Assembly (NCBI GenBank): GCA_903902945.1
Contig: CAIUWU010000311.1
Span: 1 to 31,879 of the forward strand
DNA from: an uncultured Pseudomonadota bacterium
Lineage (GTDB): Bacteria; Pseudomonadota; Gammaproteobacteria; Methylococcales; Methylomonadaceae
Direction: 5' to 3'
Length of the DNA stretch: 31,879 bases
The notes under the pieces were generated by a model. It saw only the letters and a program-made list of their open reading frames with translations, was not told the DNA's origin and ran no database searches. Below, piece by piece: positions 1 through 7,752 of this stretch. The number at the start of each line of letters is the position of its first letter. Position 1 is the stretch's first letter. Made by a program: the position numbers and the translations under genes.

Positions 1-299
1 CCGATCGGACCTTTTTCGTCAATCGCTTCACCCAGTACGTTCATGATACGGCCCAGAGTTGCCTGACCTACAGGTACCTTGATCGCATCACCGGTATTGG
101 TTACTTCCAGACCACGACTCAAACCGTCAGTAGAACCCATTGCAATGGTACGCACCACACCGTCGCCCAATTGCTGCTGAACTTCTAAAACCAAGCCACC
201 TTTAACATTCAACGCATCATATACTTTCGGCAAGTTATCGCGCGGAAACTCCACGTCAACAACCGCTCCAATAATCTGAACGATTTTACCCAAACTCAT
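1..299 (-). CDS. atpD: ATP synthase F1 subunit beta, N-terminal part (cut by window edge)
   Basis: Translating the minus strand from the ATG at 297-299 gives MSLGKIVQIIGAVVDVEF followed by a typical beta-subunit N-terminal barrel domain (LEVQQQLGDGVVRTIAMGSTDGL, VPVGQATLGRIMNVLG). About 99 codons are present; the nucleotide-binding and C-terminal domains lie beyond position 1. In the F1 head this subunit carries the catalytic ATP-forming sites. A GAGG ribosome binding site sits about 9 nt upstream of the ATG. It follows atpG by 41 bp, the standard order, so it is the next-to-last gene of the operon, with atpC expected outside the window. The identification is secure from sequence and position. 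Confidence 0.97.
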   Translation of the reverse strand, partial: MSLGKIVQIIGAVVDVEFPRDNLPKVYDALNVKGGLVLEVQQQLGDGVVRTIAMGSTDGLSRGLEVTNTGDAIKVPVGQATLGRIMNVLGEAIDEKGPI

Positions 300-340
300 T
301 GTGTCGTCCTCTTTAATAATCTCTAAACTTGTGAAATGCT

Positions 341-1204
341 TTAAACAGCTGCAGCACCTGCAACGATTTCCGAAATCTCTTGCGTAATCGCCGCTTGTCT
401 GGCTTTGTTGTACACAAGTTGCAGTTCTTTAATGATATTGCCAGCATTATCGGATGCGCTTTTCATCGCTACCATTCGGGCGGCCTGTTCACAGGCGTTG
501 TTCTCAACCAGACCCTGATAAACAATCGATTCGACATATCGCACCAGCAAATGATCCAAGACTTCCTTGGCACCGGGTTCATATAGATAATCCCAAGTGC
601 CATGAGGCTTTTCATCTGTTTGCTCAGCAGCAACCGGCAAAACCTTCTCAACCACAGGTCTTTGCGTCATGGTGTTAACAAATTCGTTGCTCACCACAAA
701 CAACTCATCTATTTCACCTGCCGCGTAGGCATCCAGCATGATTTTGATCACGCCGATGATATCGTGCTGATGAGGGGTGTCACCCAATTTGGAAACCTGA
801 CCGATTACATTAGCACTGATAATGCTGAAAAAACTGGCTGCCTTACCGCCAATCGTGCAGATATCAACGTCAACGCCGTTTGCTTTCCAGGCCTGCATTT
901 CGTTCAGCACTTTTCTGAACAGATTTGCATTCAGGCCACCACACAGACCTCTATCGGAACTGATCACGATCAAACCAACACGTTTCACATCGCGTTTGAT
1001 CATGAATGGATGCTTATACTCGGGATTCGCATGGGCCAGATGACTAATGATCTGGCCAATTTTTTTCGAGTAAGGCCGTGTAGCCTGCATACGGTCTTTG
1101 GTTTTACGCATTTTACTTGCGGCCACCATTTCCATGGCGCGAGTGATCTTTTGCGTATTTTTAATACTTGCGATCTTGCCACGTATCTCTTTGCCAACAG
1201 CCAT
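341..1204 (-). CDS. atpG: ATP synthase F1 subunit gamma
   Basis: A 287-aa protein, the usual family length. It begins MAVGKEIRGKIASIKNTQKI, the N-terminal helix of gamma that enters the alpha3beta3 head, with the family signature TRAMEMVAASKMRK. The C-terminal helix (SASDNAGNIIKELQLVYNKA RQAAITQEISEIV) is intact. Gamma is the rotating shaft coupling c-ring rotation to catalysis at the inner membrane. The gene lies 11 bp downstream of atpA and upstream of atpD, within the atp operon. Long plus-strand open frames over this interval are shadows of this gene. Confidence 0.98.
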   Translation of the reverse strand: MAVGKEIRGKIASIKNTQKITRAMEMVAASKMRKTKDRMQATRPYSKKIGQIISHLAHANPEYKHPFMIKRDVKRVGLIVISSDRGLCGGLNANLFRKVLNEMQAWKANGVDVDICTIGGKAASFFSIISANVIGQVSKLGDTPHQHDIIGVIKIMLDAYAAGEIDELFVVSNEFVNTMTQRPVVEKVLPVAAEQTDEKPHGTWDYLYEPGAKEVLDHLLVRYVESIVYQGLVENNACEQAARMVAMKSASDNAGNIIKELQLVYNKARQAAITQEISEIVAGAAAV

Positions 1205-1215
1205 TTGCCGATCCC

Positions 1216-2757
1216 TTACCAGCTAGCGGTTTTAACGAAACGCTCAATGGCACCATGAATGCCATTTTTGATTTCATCACTAAAGTCGCCGGTTTCGTTA
1301 ATTTTAGCCATTAACGCCGCTTCTTCAGATTTGATGAATGTCAGCAGCGCTGCTTCAAATTCACGAACCGCTTTTACGTCGATGTTGTCCAGGAAGCCAG
1401 CGTTAGCGGCATACAGAGACACACTCATTTCAGCAACCGACATTGGCGCGTATTGATTCTGTTTCATCAACTCAGTAACGCGTTGACCACGCTCAATCTG
1501 TTTACGTGTGCTTTCATCGAGATCCGATGCAAACTGGGCAAACGCTGCCAACTCGCGGTATTGGGCCAAATCAAGACGAGTACCACCGCCCAGCTTTTTG
1601 ATGATCTTGGTTTGCGCCGCACCGCCTACCCGCGATACAGACAGACCGGCGTTAACTGCAGGACGAATACCTGAGTTAAACAAACCTGTTTCCAGGAAGA
1701 TCTGACCATCGGTAATCGAGATTACGTTGGTTGGTACGAAAGCCGATACGTCACCACCTTGGGTTTCGATAATGGGCAGCGCTGTCAATGAACCGGTCTG
1801 GCCTTTGACTTTACCGTTGGTTAATTTTTCTACTTCATCGGCATTGATTCTGGCCGCGCGCTCCAGCAAACGTGAATGGATGTAGAAAACGTCACCCGGA
1901 TACGCTTCACGACCTGGCGGACGACGTAACAACAGTGAAATTTGACGGTACGCCCAAGCTTGCTTGGTCAAATCGTCATAAATAATCAAGGCATCCTGTC
2001 CGTTATCACGGAAGTATTCGCCCATTGAGCAGCCTGTGTAAGGCGCGATGAATTGTAGTGCTGCCGATTCTGACGCTGAAGCAACCACCACAATGGTGTG
2101 TTCCATAGCGCCGTGCTCTTCCAGTTTGCGCACCACATTAGCAATTGATGAACGTTTTTGACCAATCGCGACATAGATACATTTAATACCTGTACCTTTT
2201 TGATTGATGATGGCATCAATCGCGATTGCGGTTTTACCGGTCTGTCTGTCACCGATAATCAGCTCACGCTGACCACGACCTACTGGAATCATTGAGTCAA
2301 TCGCTTTCAGACCGATTTGAACGGGCTGATCAACCGACTGTCTGGCAATAACACCAGGGGCAATTTTTTCGATAGGAGAACGCAGGTTAGTATCCAGAGC
2401 ACCTTTACCGTCGATTGGATTGCCTAAAGCATCGACAACGCGACCCAGTAAAGCCTCGCCGACTGGTACTTCCAAAATTTTGCCGGTGCACTTTACGATG
2501 TCGCCTTCAGTGATGTGCTGATAAGCACCCAGCATTACCACACCGACAGAGTCCCTTTCCAGGTTCAGAGCCATACCATAAGAACCGCCGGGAAACTCCA
2601 GCATCTCACCTTGCATTGCTTCCGACAAACCATGAACACGGACAATACCGTCGGTAACGCTGACTACAGTACCTTCAGTATGCGCCTCTAATTTGGCGTC
2701 GAAATTCTCGATCTTCTTTTTAATTAGATCACTTATTTCTGATGGATTTAATTGCAT
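1216..2757 (-). CDS. atpA: ATP synthase F1 subunit alpha
   Basis: A 513-aa protein, full length for the family. It starts MQLNPSEISDLIKKKIENFD, the N-terminal helix that contacts delta. The P-loop GDRQTGKT is at residues 169-176, followed by the alpha-subunit block AIDSMIPVGRGQRELIIGD and the conserved SLLLRRPPGREAYPGDVFY segment. Alpha forms the non-catalytic nucleotide sites of the F1 head. It is positioned between atpH (21 bp upstream) and atpG (11 bp downstream), the canonical order. Nothing unusual was seen in the protein. Confidence 0.98.
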   Translation of the reverse strand: MQLNPSEISDLIKKKIENFDAKLEAHTEGTVVSVTDGIVRVHGLSEAMQGEMLEFPGGSYGMALNLERDSVGVVMLGAYQHITEGDIVKCTGKILEVPVGEALLGRVVDALGNPIDGKGALDTNLRSPIEKIAPGVIARQSVDQPVQIGLKAIDSMIPVGRGQRELIIGDRQTGKTAIAIDAIINQKGTGIKCIYVAIGQKRSSIANVVRKLEEHGAMEHTIVVVASASESAALQFIAPYTGCSMGEYFRDNGQDALIIYDDLTKQAWAYRQISLLLRRPPGREAYPGDVFYIHSRLLERAARINADEVEKLTNGKVKGQTGSLTALPIIETQGGDVSAFVPTNVISITDGQIFLETGLFNSGIRPAVNAGLSVSRVGGAAQTKIIKKLGGGTRLDLAQYRELAAFAQFASDLDESTRKQIERGQRVTELMKQNQYAPMSVAEMSVSLYAANAGFLDNIDVKAVREFEAALLTFIKSEEAALMAKINETGDFSDEIKNGIHGAIERFVKTASW

Positions 2758-2778
2758 TTTATATTTCCCGATTAGCTC

Positions 2779-3309
2779 TTAGAGCCTTTTGGCTAATTGT
2801 TGAAGCTGGCCTCTGATAGAACCGTCAATGACCTTGTCACCCGCTCTGGCGAGGATACCGCCAATTAAGGCATTATCGACTGACACAGTCGCATTCACTT
2901 TTTTATTCAAAACTTTCTCAAGCGTGGCAATGTATTTGGTTTGCTCAGCTTTGGTTAAAGAAAACGCGCTATAGAGATCCACATTGACATAACCTTCGTC
3001 GTCGGCCTTATATTGCTCAAATAAAGCAACAATTTCCGGTAACAACTGAAGTTTGCCGTTTTCGACCAGCAATTTAAGCAAGTTTTTGGCTTCGTCTTGT
3101 ATCTGATCCTGGCAAATATCCAGCATGATGCTGATTTTGCTGTCTTTACTGACTATTGGGTTAGCGATGATTTGTGATAACCGCTGATCTTCAACAACCC
3201 GAGTTAAAAAGAGCAAAGACTGCGACCAGGCACTAGCACTGTCTGTTTGCTTCGCTCTTTTAAAAACGGCTTCTGCATAAGGTCTTGCTAATGTCGCTAA
3301 CTCAGCCAT
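2779..3309 (-). CDS. atpH: ATP synthase F1 subunit delta
   Basis: A 176-aa protein with the family N-terminus (MAELATLARPYAEAVFKRA) and the C-terminal block LIGGILARAGDKVIDGSIRG followed by a short terminal helix, typical of delta/OSCP. Delta sits on top of F1 and links it to the b-subunit peripheral stalk. It starts 4 bp after the atpF stop codon, so translation is probably coupled to atpF. That makes the nonsense codon in atpF relevant to this gene too. Confidence 0.96.
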   Translation of the reverse strand: MAELATLARPYAEAVFKRAKQTDSASAWSQSLLFLTRVVEDQRLSQIIANPIVSKDSKISIMLDICQDQIQDEAKNLLKLLVENGKLQLLPEIVALFEQYKADDEGYVNVDLYSAFSLTKAEQTKYIATLEKVLNKKVNATVSVDNALIGGILARAGDKVIDGSIRGQLQQLAKRL

Positions 3310-3313
3310 TCGC

Positions 3314-3787
3314 TTAACCTAATTGATCCGCAGTTTTAGTAAGAATAGCCTGATGCTTGGTCTTGTCGATTTCTTCTTTCAAAATCTGTTCCGCAGCACG
3401 CAACGCCAACGCCGAAACTTCTTTACGCAGATTTTCTCTGACTTGCAATCTTTCCTGTTCGATCTGCGCTTTGGCAGCTTCCAACAAACGCTCACCTTCT
3501 GCACGAGCTTGCAATTTTGACTCTTCAACCAGTTCATTCGCACGCTTTTGCGCCGAACTTATGATCTCAGCCGATTGTTCTTTTGCTTCTTTGAGAATCT
3601 ATTTGGCTTTTTTCTCAGCCAGCTTGACATCTTGCTGACCTTTTTCGGCAGCTGCCAAACCTTCAGCGATCTTTGCTTTACGCTCTTCAAGCGCGGCAAT
3701 AATGGGCGGCCATACATACTTCATGGTCAACCAGACCAGAAGTGTAAAAGTGATCATTTGCCCAATCAGAGTAGCATTAATACTCAT
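3314..3787 (-). CDS. atpF: ATP synthase Fo subunit b, interrupted by an in-frame amber codon
   Basis: The N-terminal part begins MSINATLIGQMITFTLLVWL, the single membrane helix of subunit b, and runs into a charged helix (EERKAKIAEGLAAAEKGQQ). At codon 63 (3599-3601) there is a TAG. The same frame then continues without a shift (ILKEAKEQSAEIISSAQKRA, then QARAEGERLLEAAKAQIEQE) to a natural TAA at 3314. With the TAG read as an amino acid the protein would be 157 aa, matching the usual ~156. A CAG (Gln) to TAG change is the simplest explanation. Subunit b dimerises as the peripheral stalk and is required for ATP synthase, so a true knock-out is unlikely in a living cell. A base error, strain mixture or suppression are alternatives. 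The gene identity is certain; its integrity is not. Confidence 0.93.
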
Positions 3788-3829
3788 TGATGCTTTTCCT
3801 AAGTTTGCTGTTGTAATGGGATCTGTGAA

Positions 3830-3872
3830 TTTGCGACCTGATTAAGCATTGATGCCCAATCAGACTCGCAAA
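3830..3872 (-). promoter_or_regulatory. Imperfect RNA hairpin in the atpE-atpF gap
   Basis: In the 101-bp gap between atpE and atpF, TTTGCGA (3830-3836) pairs with TCGCAAA (3866-3872), and CTGATT (3838-3843) pairs with AATCAG (3858-3863). A 1x2 internal loop separates the two stems and the terminal loop is 14 nt. No U-tract follows, so it is not an obvious terminator. The c subunit is needed in far higher copy than b, so a 3' stabilising or partial-attenuation role after atpE is plausible, but that is inference. Confidence 0.45.
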
Positions 3873-3888
3873 CAGATTGGCCGGTTAA

Positions 3889-4173
3889 TTAACCTGCAGC
3901 AGACTGAACAGCTGAAAGGAATGGGTTTGCGAATGTGAAGAACAGCGCCATACCAACACCAATCATGGTCGCCGCGTCAAGCAAACCAGCAACGATGAAC
4001 ATTTTTACCTGTAACATTGGAACCAATTCTGGTTGACGAGCTGCACCTTCCAGGAATTTACCACCCAGCAAACCGAAGCCAATCGCAGTCCCAATTGCGC
4101 CCAGACCCAGAATGATACCAACGGCGATAACGGTGAAGCCTTGAACGTTGGCTACTAATGATGCGAGTTCCAT
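3889..4173 (-). CDS. atpE: ATP synthase Fo subunit c
   Basis: A 94-aa protein with two membrane helices joined by the polar loop ARQPEL (residues 45-50). The proton-carrying carboxylate is Asp66 in the second helix (FIVAGLLDAATMIGVGMALF). It has no Na+-type residue pattern that I can recognise, so a proton-driven ring is expected. The N-terminal extension MELASLVANVQG is longer than in E. coli but common in other Gammaproteobacteria. It lies 50 bp downstream of atpB, with an unusually long 101-bp gap before atpF that contains a hairpin. Confidence 0.97.
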   Translation of the reverse strand: MELASLVANVQGFTVIAVGIILGLGAIGTAIGFGLLGGKFLEGAARQPELVPMLQVKMFIVAGLLDAATMIGVGMALFFTFANPFLSAVQSAAG

Positions 4174-4223
4174 AATGTCTCCTAAATATATATCAAAAAA
4201 TAATGTTAAAAATTCGTGAAATC

Positions 4224-4988
4224 TTAGTGATCTTCATGTGCCAAGCTTAAATAGACAATGGTTAACACCATGAAAATGAAAGCCTGCAATGTGATGACTA
4301 AAATATGAAAAATTGCCCATGGGAAACCCAATAACGGCTGAACCACAGGTGGCAATAACGCAATCAAGATAAACACTAGTTCGCCAGCATACAGGTTACC
4401 GAATAACCGCAATGCCAATGAAATAGGTTTTGCCAATTCTTCTACCAGTTTCAGCATCAGGTTGAACGGCATCAACCATGGTCCAAACGGTGTACAGGTC
4501 ATTTCTTTGATAAAACCAAAAATACCTTTGACTTTGATGCTGTAGAAGAAAATCAGGAAGAACACGCTCAGCGACAAGGCAAATGTCGCATTCAAATCGG
4601 TACTGGGAACGACGCGCATATAGCTCATGCCCATCAAGGAACCGATTGCCGGCAACAAATCGACAGGTAGCATATCCATTGAGTTCCAAAGGAATACCCA
4701 GCAAAAAATGGTCAGCGCCAGCGGTGCAATTAATTCACTTTTGCCATGAAACGTATCTTTGACCTGTGTATCGACGAATTCGACAATCATTTCGGCGAAA
4801 TTCTGCGCCAGACCGGGAACACCGGAAGTGGCTTTTTCCGCCACAGTTTTAAAAAACCAGATGAACAGGGCACCCAAGACCAGAGAAAAAAACAATGTAT
4901 CCAGATGAACTGTCCAGAAACCTTCACCCACCGACAACGGTGTCAAGTGATGGACAATATAACCGGTTGCGCCACCTTCACTAGCCAT
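4224..4988 (-). CDS. atpB: ATP synthase Fo subunit a
   Basis: The start chosen is the ATG at 4986-4988 (MASEGGATGYIVHHLTPLSV), because GAGAGG lies 5 nt upstream of it; a TTG further upstream at 5000 is less likely. The protein is 254 aa and strongly hydrophobic, with several membrane helices. The conserved half-channel segment is present, including the essential arginine (LALRLFGNLYAGELVFILIA) and the C-terminal FIFMVLTIVYLSLAHEDH. Subunit a forms the proton channel against the c-ring. It lies 18 bp after atpI. Confidence 0.96.
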   Translation of the reverse strand: MASEGGATGYIVHHLTPLSVGEGFWTVHLDTLFFSLVLGALFIWFFKTVAEKATSGVPGLAQNFAEMIVEFVDTQVKDTFHGKSELIAPLALTIFCWVFLWNSMDMLPVDLLPAIGSLMGMSYMRVVPSTDLNATFALSLSVFFLIFFYSIKVKGIFGFIKEMTCTPFGPWLMPFNLMLKLVEELAKPISLALRLFGNLYAGELVFILIALLPPVVQPLLGFPWAIFHILVITLQAFIFMVLTIVYLSLAHEDH

Positions 4989-5006
4989 TTTTCCTCTCAA
5001 AAATAA

Positions 5007-5375
5007 TCAATCGCGCCAATAAAAAAGCGCAAACCAAAAAACTGACAACACTGCTATATATCCTGCCAGCAGTATCAAAAAATTAATACCGGGAATCTGA
5101 AACACCATTGCAAATAACGCAGCAGTCAAAACCAGTTTGATGGTTTCGCCGGCATAAAACGCATTTATAACGTTTTGCGCACTCTGATATCTTGCCAGGT
5201 AAATTTTGTATCCAAAATACAGATTAGGGAGCAATGCAACACCACTTCCCAATAACGATGACTTTGCATCCTGCAAGCCAGATTGCCATAACACGCCAAC
5301 AGCGAAAATGACAGCTACTAAAGCCTGTGCAGATAACAACTTCCAGACAGTAGAAAAGCGATTTCCAACTGCCAT
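5007..5375 (-). CDS. atpI: ATP synthase accessory protein I
   Basis: The start is set at the ATG 5373-5375 (MAVGNRFSTVWKLLSAQALV), preceded by an AGGAGG-like site about 5 nt upstream; the earlier GTG at 5390 would lie upstream of that ribosome binding site. The protein is 122 aa with four predicted hydrophobic helices, including a GSGVALLPNLYFGYKIY segment typical of the AtpI family. It is the first gene of the atp operon, where AtpI proteins assist c-ring assembly or Mg2+ uptake. Sequence conservation in this family is weak, so the call rests largely on position plus topology. Confidence 0.85.
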   Translation of the reverse strand: MAVGNRFSTVWKLLSAQALVAVIFAVGVLWQSGLQDAKSSLLGSGVALLPNLYFGYKIYLARYQSAQNVINAFYAGETIKLVLTAALFAMVFQIPGINFLILLAGYIAVLSVFWFALFYWRD

Positions 5376-5505
5376 TTGCTTCCTCCACACTATTGAGCGG
5401 TGCGATTATATTCCAGCCCAGTTGCCCAACGCAAGGCAACCGGCGCCAAGCATGTGATCTTGATACCTATTTGAAAGGCGACTGTCGACAATCAGCGTGA
5501 AAAAA

Positions 5506-6360
5506 TTAACCAATTTTTCTGATGATACCTTCCAACTCATCAAGGCTGTTGTAAGAAAAAATCAATTTCCCTTTACCTGTATTCTGATGATTGATTTCAA
5601 CTTTGGCGCCGGTTTTCTCGCTTAACTCCTGCTGTAAGCGGAAGGTATCAGGATCAATGCGTTTATCTGTCGCCGTAACCGGTTTATCCTGCTGCGCGTC
5701 CCGAACCATTTTTTCGACGGCACGCACCGTCAGACCCAGCTTGACTATTTTGTTGGCAAACTCTATTTGCTTTGCCTCTTCAAGCCCCAACAAAGCCCTA
5801 GCATGCCCCATTTCCAGCAGCCCCTTGCCCAGCAAACTTTTAACCTCCGCCGGCAAATCCAACAGTCTTAATAAATTGGTGACCGTGGTTCTGGATTTAC
5901 CCACCGCAGTAGCGATTTGCTGATGGGTCTGCTGAAACTCATCCTGCAAACGCTTTAAAGCTTCCGCCTCTTCAAGCACAGTTAAATCTTCGCGCTGAAT
6001 GTTTTCGATCAAAGCAATCGCCATTACCGCACGATCATCCAGATTACGCACAACAACCGGAACCTGATCCAACTCAGCCAATTGCGCAGCGCGCCAGCGA
6101 CGCTCCCCCGCAATTATTTCGTACTTATCATCGGATTCAAGTTTACGAACCAAAATCGGCTGAATCACACCCTGCGCAACAATTGAATCGGCCAGCTCTC
6201 TGAGCTTTTCCGGATCCATGTCGCGCCTGGGCTGATACTTGCCACGCTGCAAAAATTCTATCGGCAATGTCTGCGCATCCTGCACTTTTTCCCGCACTGG
6301 ATTGACTTCACCCAGTAATTCGCCCAAGCCGCGCCCTAAACCACGTTTTTTTTGCATCAT
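5506..6360 (-). CDS. parB: Chromosome partitioning protein ParB
   Basis: A 284-aa protein. The N-terminal KKRGLGRGLGELLG is typical of chromosomal ParB. The CTP-binding/ParB-N region contains the GERRWRAAQLA motif near residues 86-96, followed by a helix-turn-helix (QTHQQIATAVGKSRTTVTNL) and a C-terminal dimerisation domain. ParB binds parS sites and loads as a CTP-dependent clamp to segregate the origin region. Its start overlaps the end of parA by 4 bp, so the two are co-translated. No parS-like palindrome was recognised by eye in this window. Confidence 0.96.
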   Translation of the reverse strand: MMQKKRGLGRGLGELLGEVNPVREKVQDAQTLPIEFLQRGKYQPRRDMDPEKLRELADSIVAQGVIQPILVRKLESDDKYEIIAGERRWRAAQLAELDQVPVVVRNLDDRAVMAIALIENIQREDLTVLEEAEALKRLQDEFQQTHQQIATAVGKSRTTVTNLLRLLDLPAEVKSLLGKGLLEMGHARALLGLEEAKQIEFANKIVKLGLTVRAVEKMVRDAQQDKPVTATDKRIDPDTFRLQQELSEKTGAKVEINHQNTGKGKLIFSYNSLDELEGIIRKIG

Positions 6361-7133
6361 GATGGTGCCGTTTTTTCCTTTCTGATCATTTCACCGGCCA
6401 AGGCGATATAAGCAACCGCACCGCGTGAAGATTTATCGTAACTTAAAATCGATTGACCATGACTTGGTGCCTCGGCCAACCGCACATTTCTGGGAATAGT
6501 GGTTCTGAACACCTTATCACCAAAATACTCTAGCAACTGATCGGACACATCTTTACCCAACCGACTACGGGTATCGACCATGGTTCTCAAAATCCCTTCC
6601 AGATGCAAACCCGGATTAACCGTTTCGCGAATGTTACGCAACGTAGACATTAATGCCGACAAACCTTCCAATGCATAATATTCACATTGCATGGGTATCA
6701 ACACGCTATTGGCGGCAACCATGGCGTTTAAAGTCAGCATGTTCAAAGAGGGCGGACAATCGATCAGAATGTAGTCATACTGATCTTTGATGGGCAGCAA
6801 AGCATCTGCCAGACGTCGTTCCCGATAAGCGGCCGACATTAATCTAACCTCAGCAGCAGTCAGATCAGCATTGCCGGGAATCAAATCAAACCCCAGCTCG
6901 GGATTTTTCAGCACAATTTCGCTTACCGGAATTTCTTCCAGCAATAACTCACAACTCGAATAGGCCAGCTCTTCCTTGACCACGCCACATCCCATCGCGG
7001 CATTGCCTTGCGGATCGAGATCAATTAACAAAACCTTGCGCTTGGTAGCGCTCAAGGCTGCAGCGAGATTAACGCTGGTAGTCGTTTTACCTACGCCGCC
7101 TTTCTGATTAGTAACGGCGATAATTTTAGCCAT
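6357..7133 (-). CDS. parA: Chromosome partitioning ATPase ParA (Soj type)
   Basis: A 258-aa protein beginning MAKIIAVTNQKGGVGKTTTS, the deviant Walker A motif (KGGVGKTT) of the ParA/MinD family. DYILIDCPPSLNMLTLNAM supplies the Walker A' and B region. There is no N-terminal DNA-binding extension, so it is the short chromosomal Soj type. It overlaps rsmG by 8 bp and parB by 4 bp. With ParB it moves the replication origin region. Confidence 0.97.
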   Translation of the reverse strand: MAKIIAVTNQKGGVGKTTTSVNLAAALSATKRKVLLIDLDPQGNAAMGCGVVKEELAYSSCELLLEEIPVSEIVLKNPELGFDLIPGNADLTAAEVRLMSAAYRERRLADALLPIKDQYDYILIDCPPSLNMLTLNAMVAANSVLIPMQCEYYALEGLSALMSTLRNIRETVNPGLHLEGILRTMVDTRSRLGKDVSDQLLEYFGDKVFRTTIPRNVRLAEAPSHGQSILSYDKSSRGAVAYIALAGEMIRKEKTAPS

Positions 7134-7752
7134 GTAACGATCTCTCCAAACGAATTAAACAACGCTCTGCGTCAACTTCCGGCACTTTAACCGCAATCAC
7201 CTGGTAATGTTGATTTAATACCGCCAACTCTTCACCTGGAACCTGTCCTTTCATCGCCAGCAATACACCGTCTTCAGCCTGCAGATGACTCGTCAGGCGC
7301 AGAATATCAGCCATACTGGCAAACGCCCGACTGATTACGGTAGCAAACAAGGATTGCGGTTTTAACGATTCAACCCGACTATGCACAACCTGCACATTTT
7401 TCAACTGCAACTCCAGCACCGCCTGCTGTACGAAACGTGTTTTCTTGGAATTGGAATCAACCAGCGTAAACCGATAATCAGGGCAGCATATCGCCAGCGG
7501 AATCCCCGGTACGCCAGCGCCGGTGCCAATATCGGCAATCGACGGTCCCTGTATATAAGGCAGGATAGCCAGACTATCCAACAGGTGCATACTGACCATT
7601 TCCTGCACATCACGCACAGCGGTCAGGTTATAAGCCTTATTCCATTTTTCGATCAGCCTGATAAAAGCCAATAATTTTTCGATCTGCGACGCATCAAGAT
7701 CCAGCTTCAGTTCAGCCAAACCGCGCAGCAAGGTATTGCGACAACTATCCAT
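7126..7752 (-). CDS. rsmG: 16S rRNA (guanine527-N7)-methyltransferase
   Basis: A 208-aa protein from the ATG at 7750-7752. The SAM-binding glycine-rich motif is ADIGTGAGVPGIPLAI, and downstream VISRAFASMADIL matches the RsmG/GidB family. It methylates G527 of 16S rRNA at N7; loss of this activity gives low-level streptomycin resistance in other bacteria. The start codon overlaps the mnmG stop codon as TGATG, which supports this start over the TTG one codon upstream and suggests translational coupling. Confidence 0.97.
   Translation of the reverse strand: MDSCRNTLLRGLAELKLDLDASQIEKLLAFIRLIEKWNKAYNLTAVRDVQEMVSMHLLDSLAILPYIQGPSIADIGTGAGVPGIPLAICCPDYRFTLVDSNSKKTRFVQQAVLELQLKNVQVVHSRVESLKPQSLFATVISRAFASMADILRLTSHLQAEDGVLLAMKGQVPGEELAVLNQHYQVIAVKVPEVDAERCLIRLERSLHG

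Noticed and set aside
602..1258. 218-aa open frame on the plus strand
   Set aside because: It lies entirely opposite atpG/atpA, whose protein sequences are unmistakable. It has no recognisable domain and is a codon-bias shadow.
3599..3601. TAG recoded as a sense codon
   Set aside because: Other genes here end in TAA or TGA, and the 56-aa gene ends with TAG where its neighbour's ribosome binding site begins. One internal TAG is not enough to propose recoding.
5391..5505. Possible origin of replication or parS near parAB and mnmG
   Set aside because: I looked for DnaA-box clusters, AT-rich 13-mers and a GTTTCACGTGAAAC-like palindrome in this gap and in the other intergenic gaps and found none convincing by eye.
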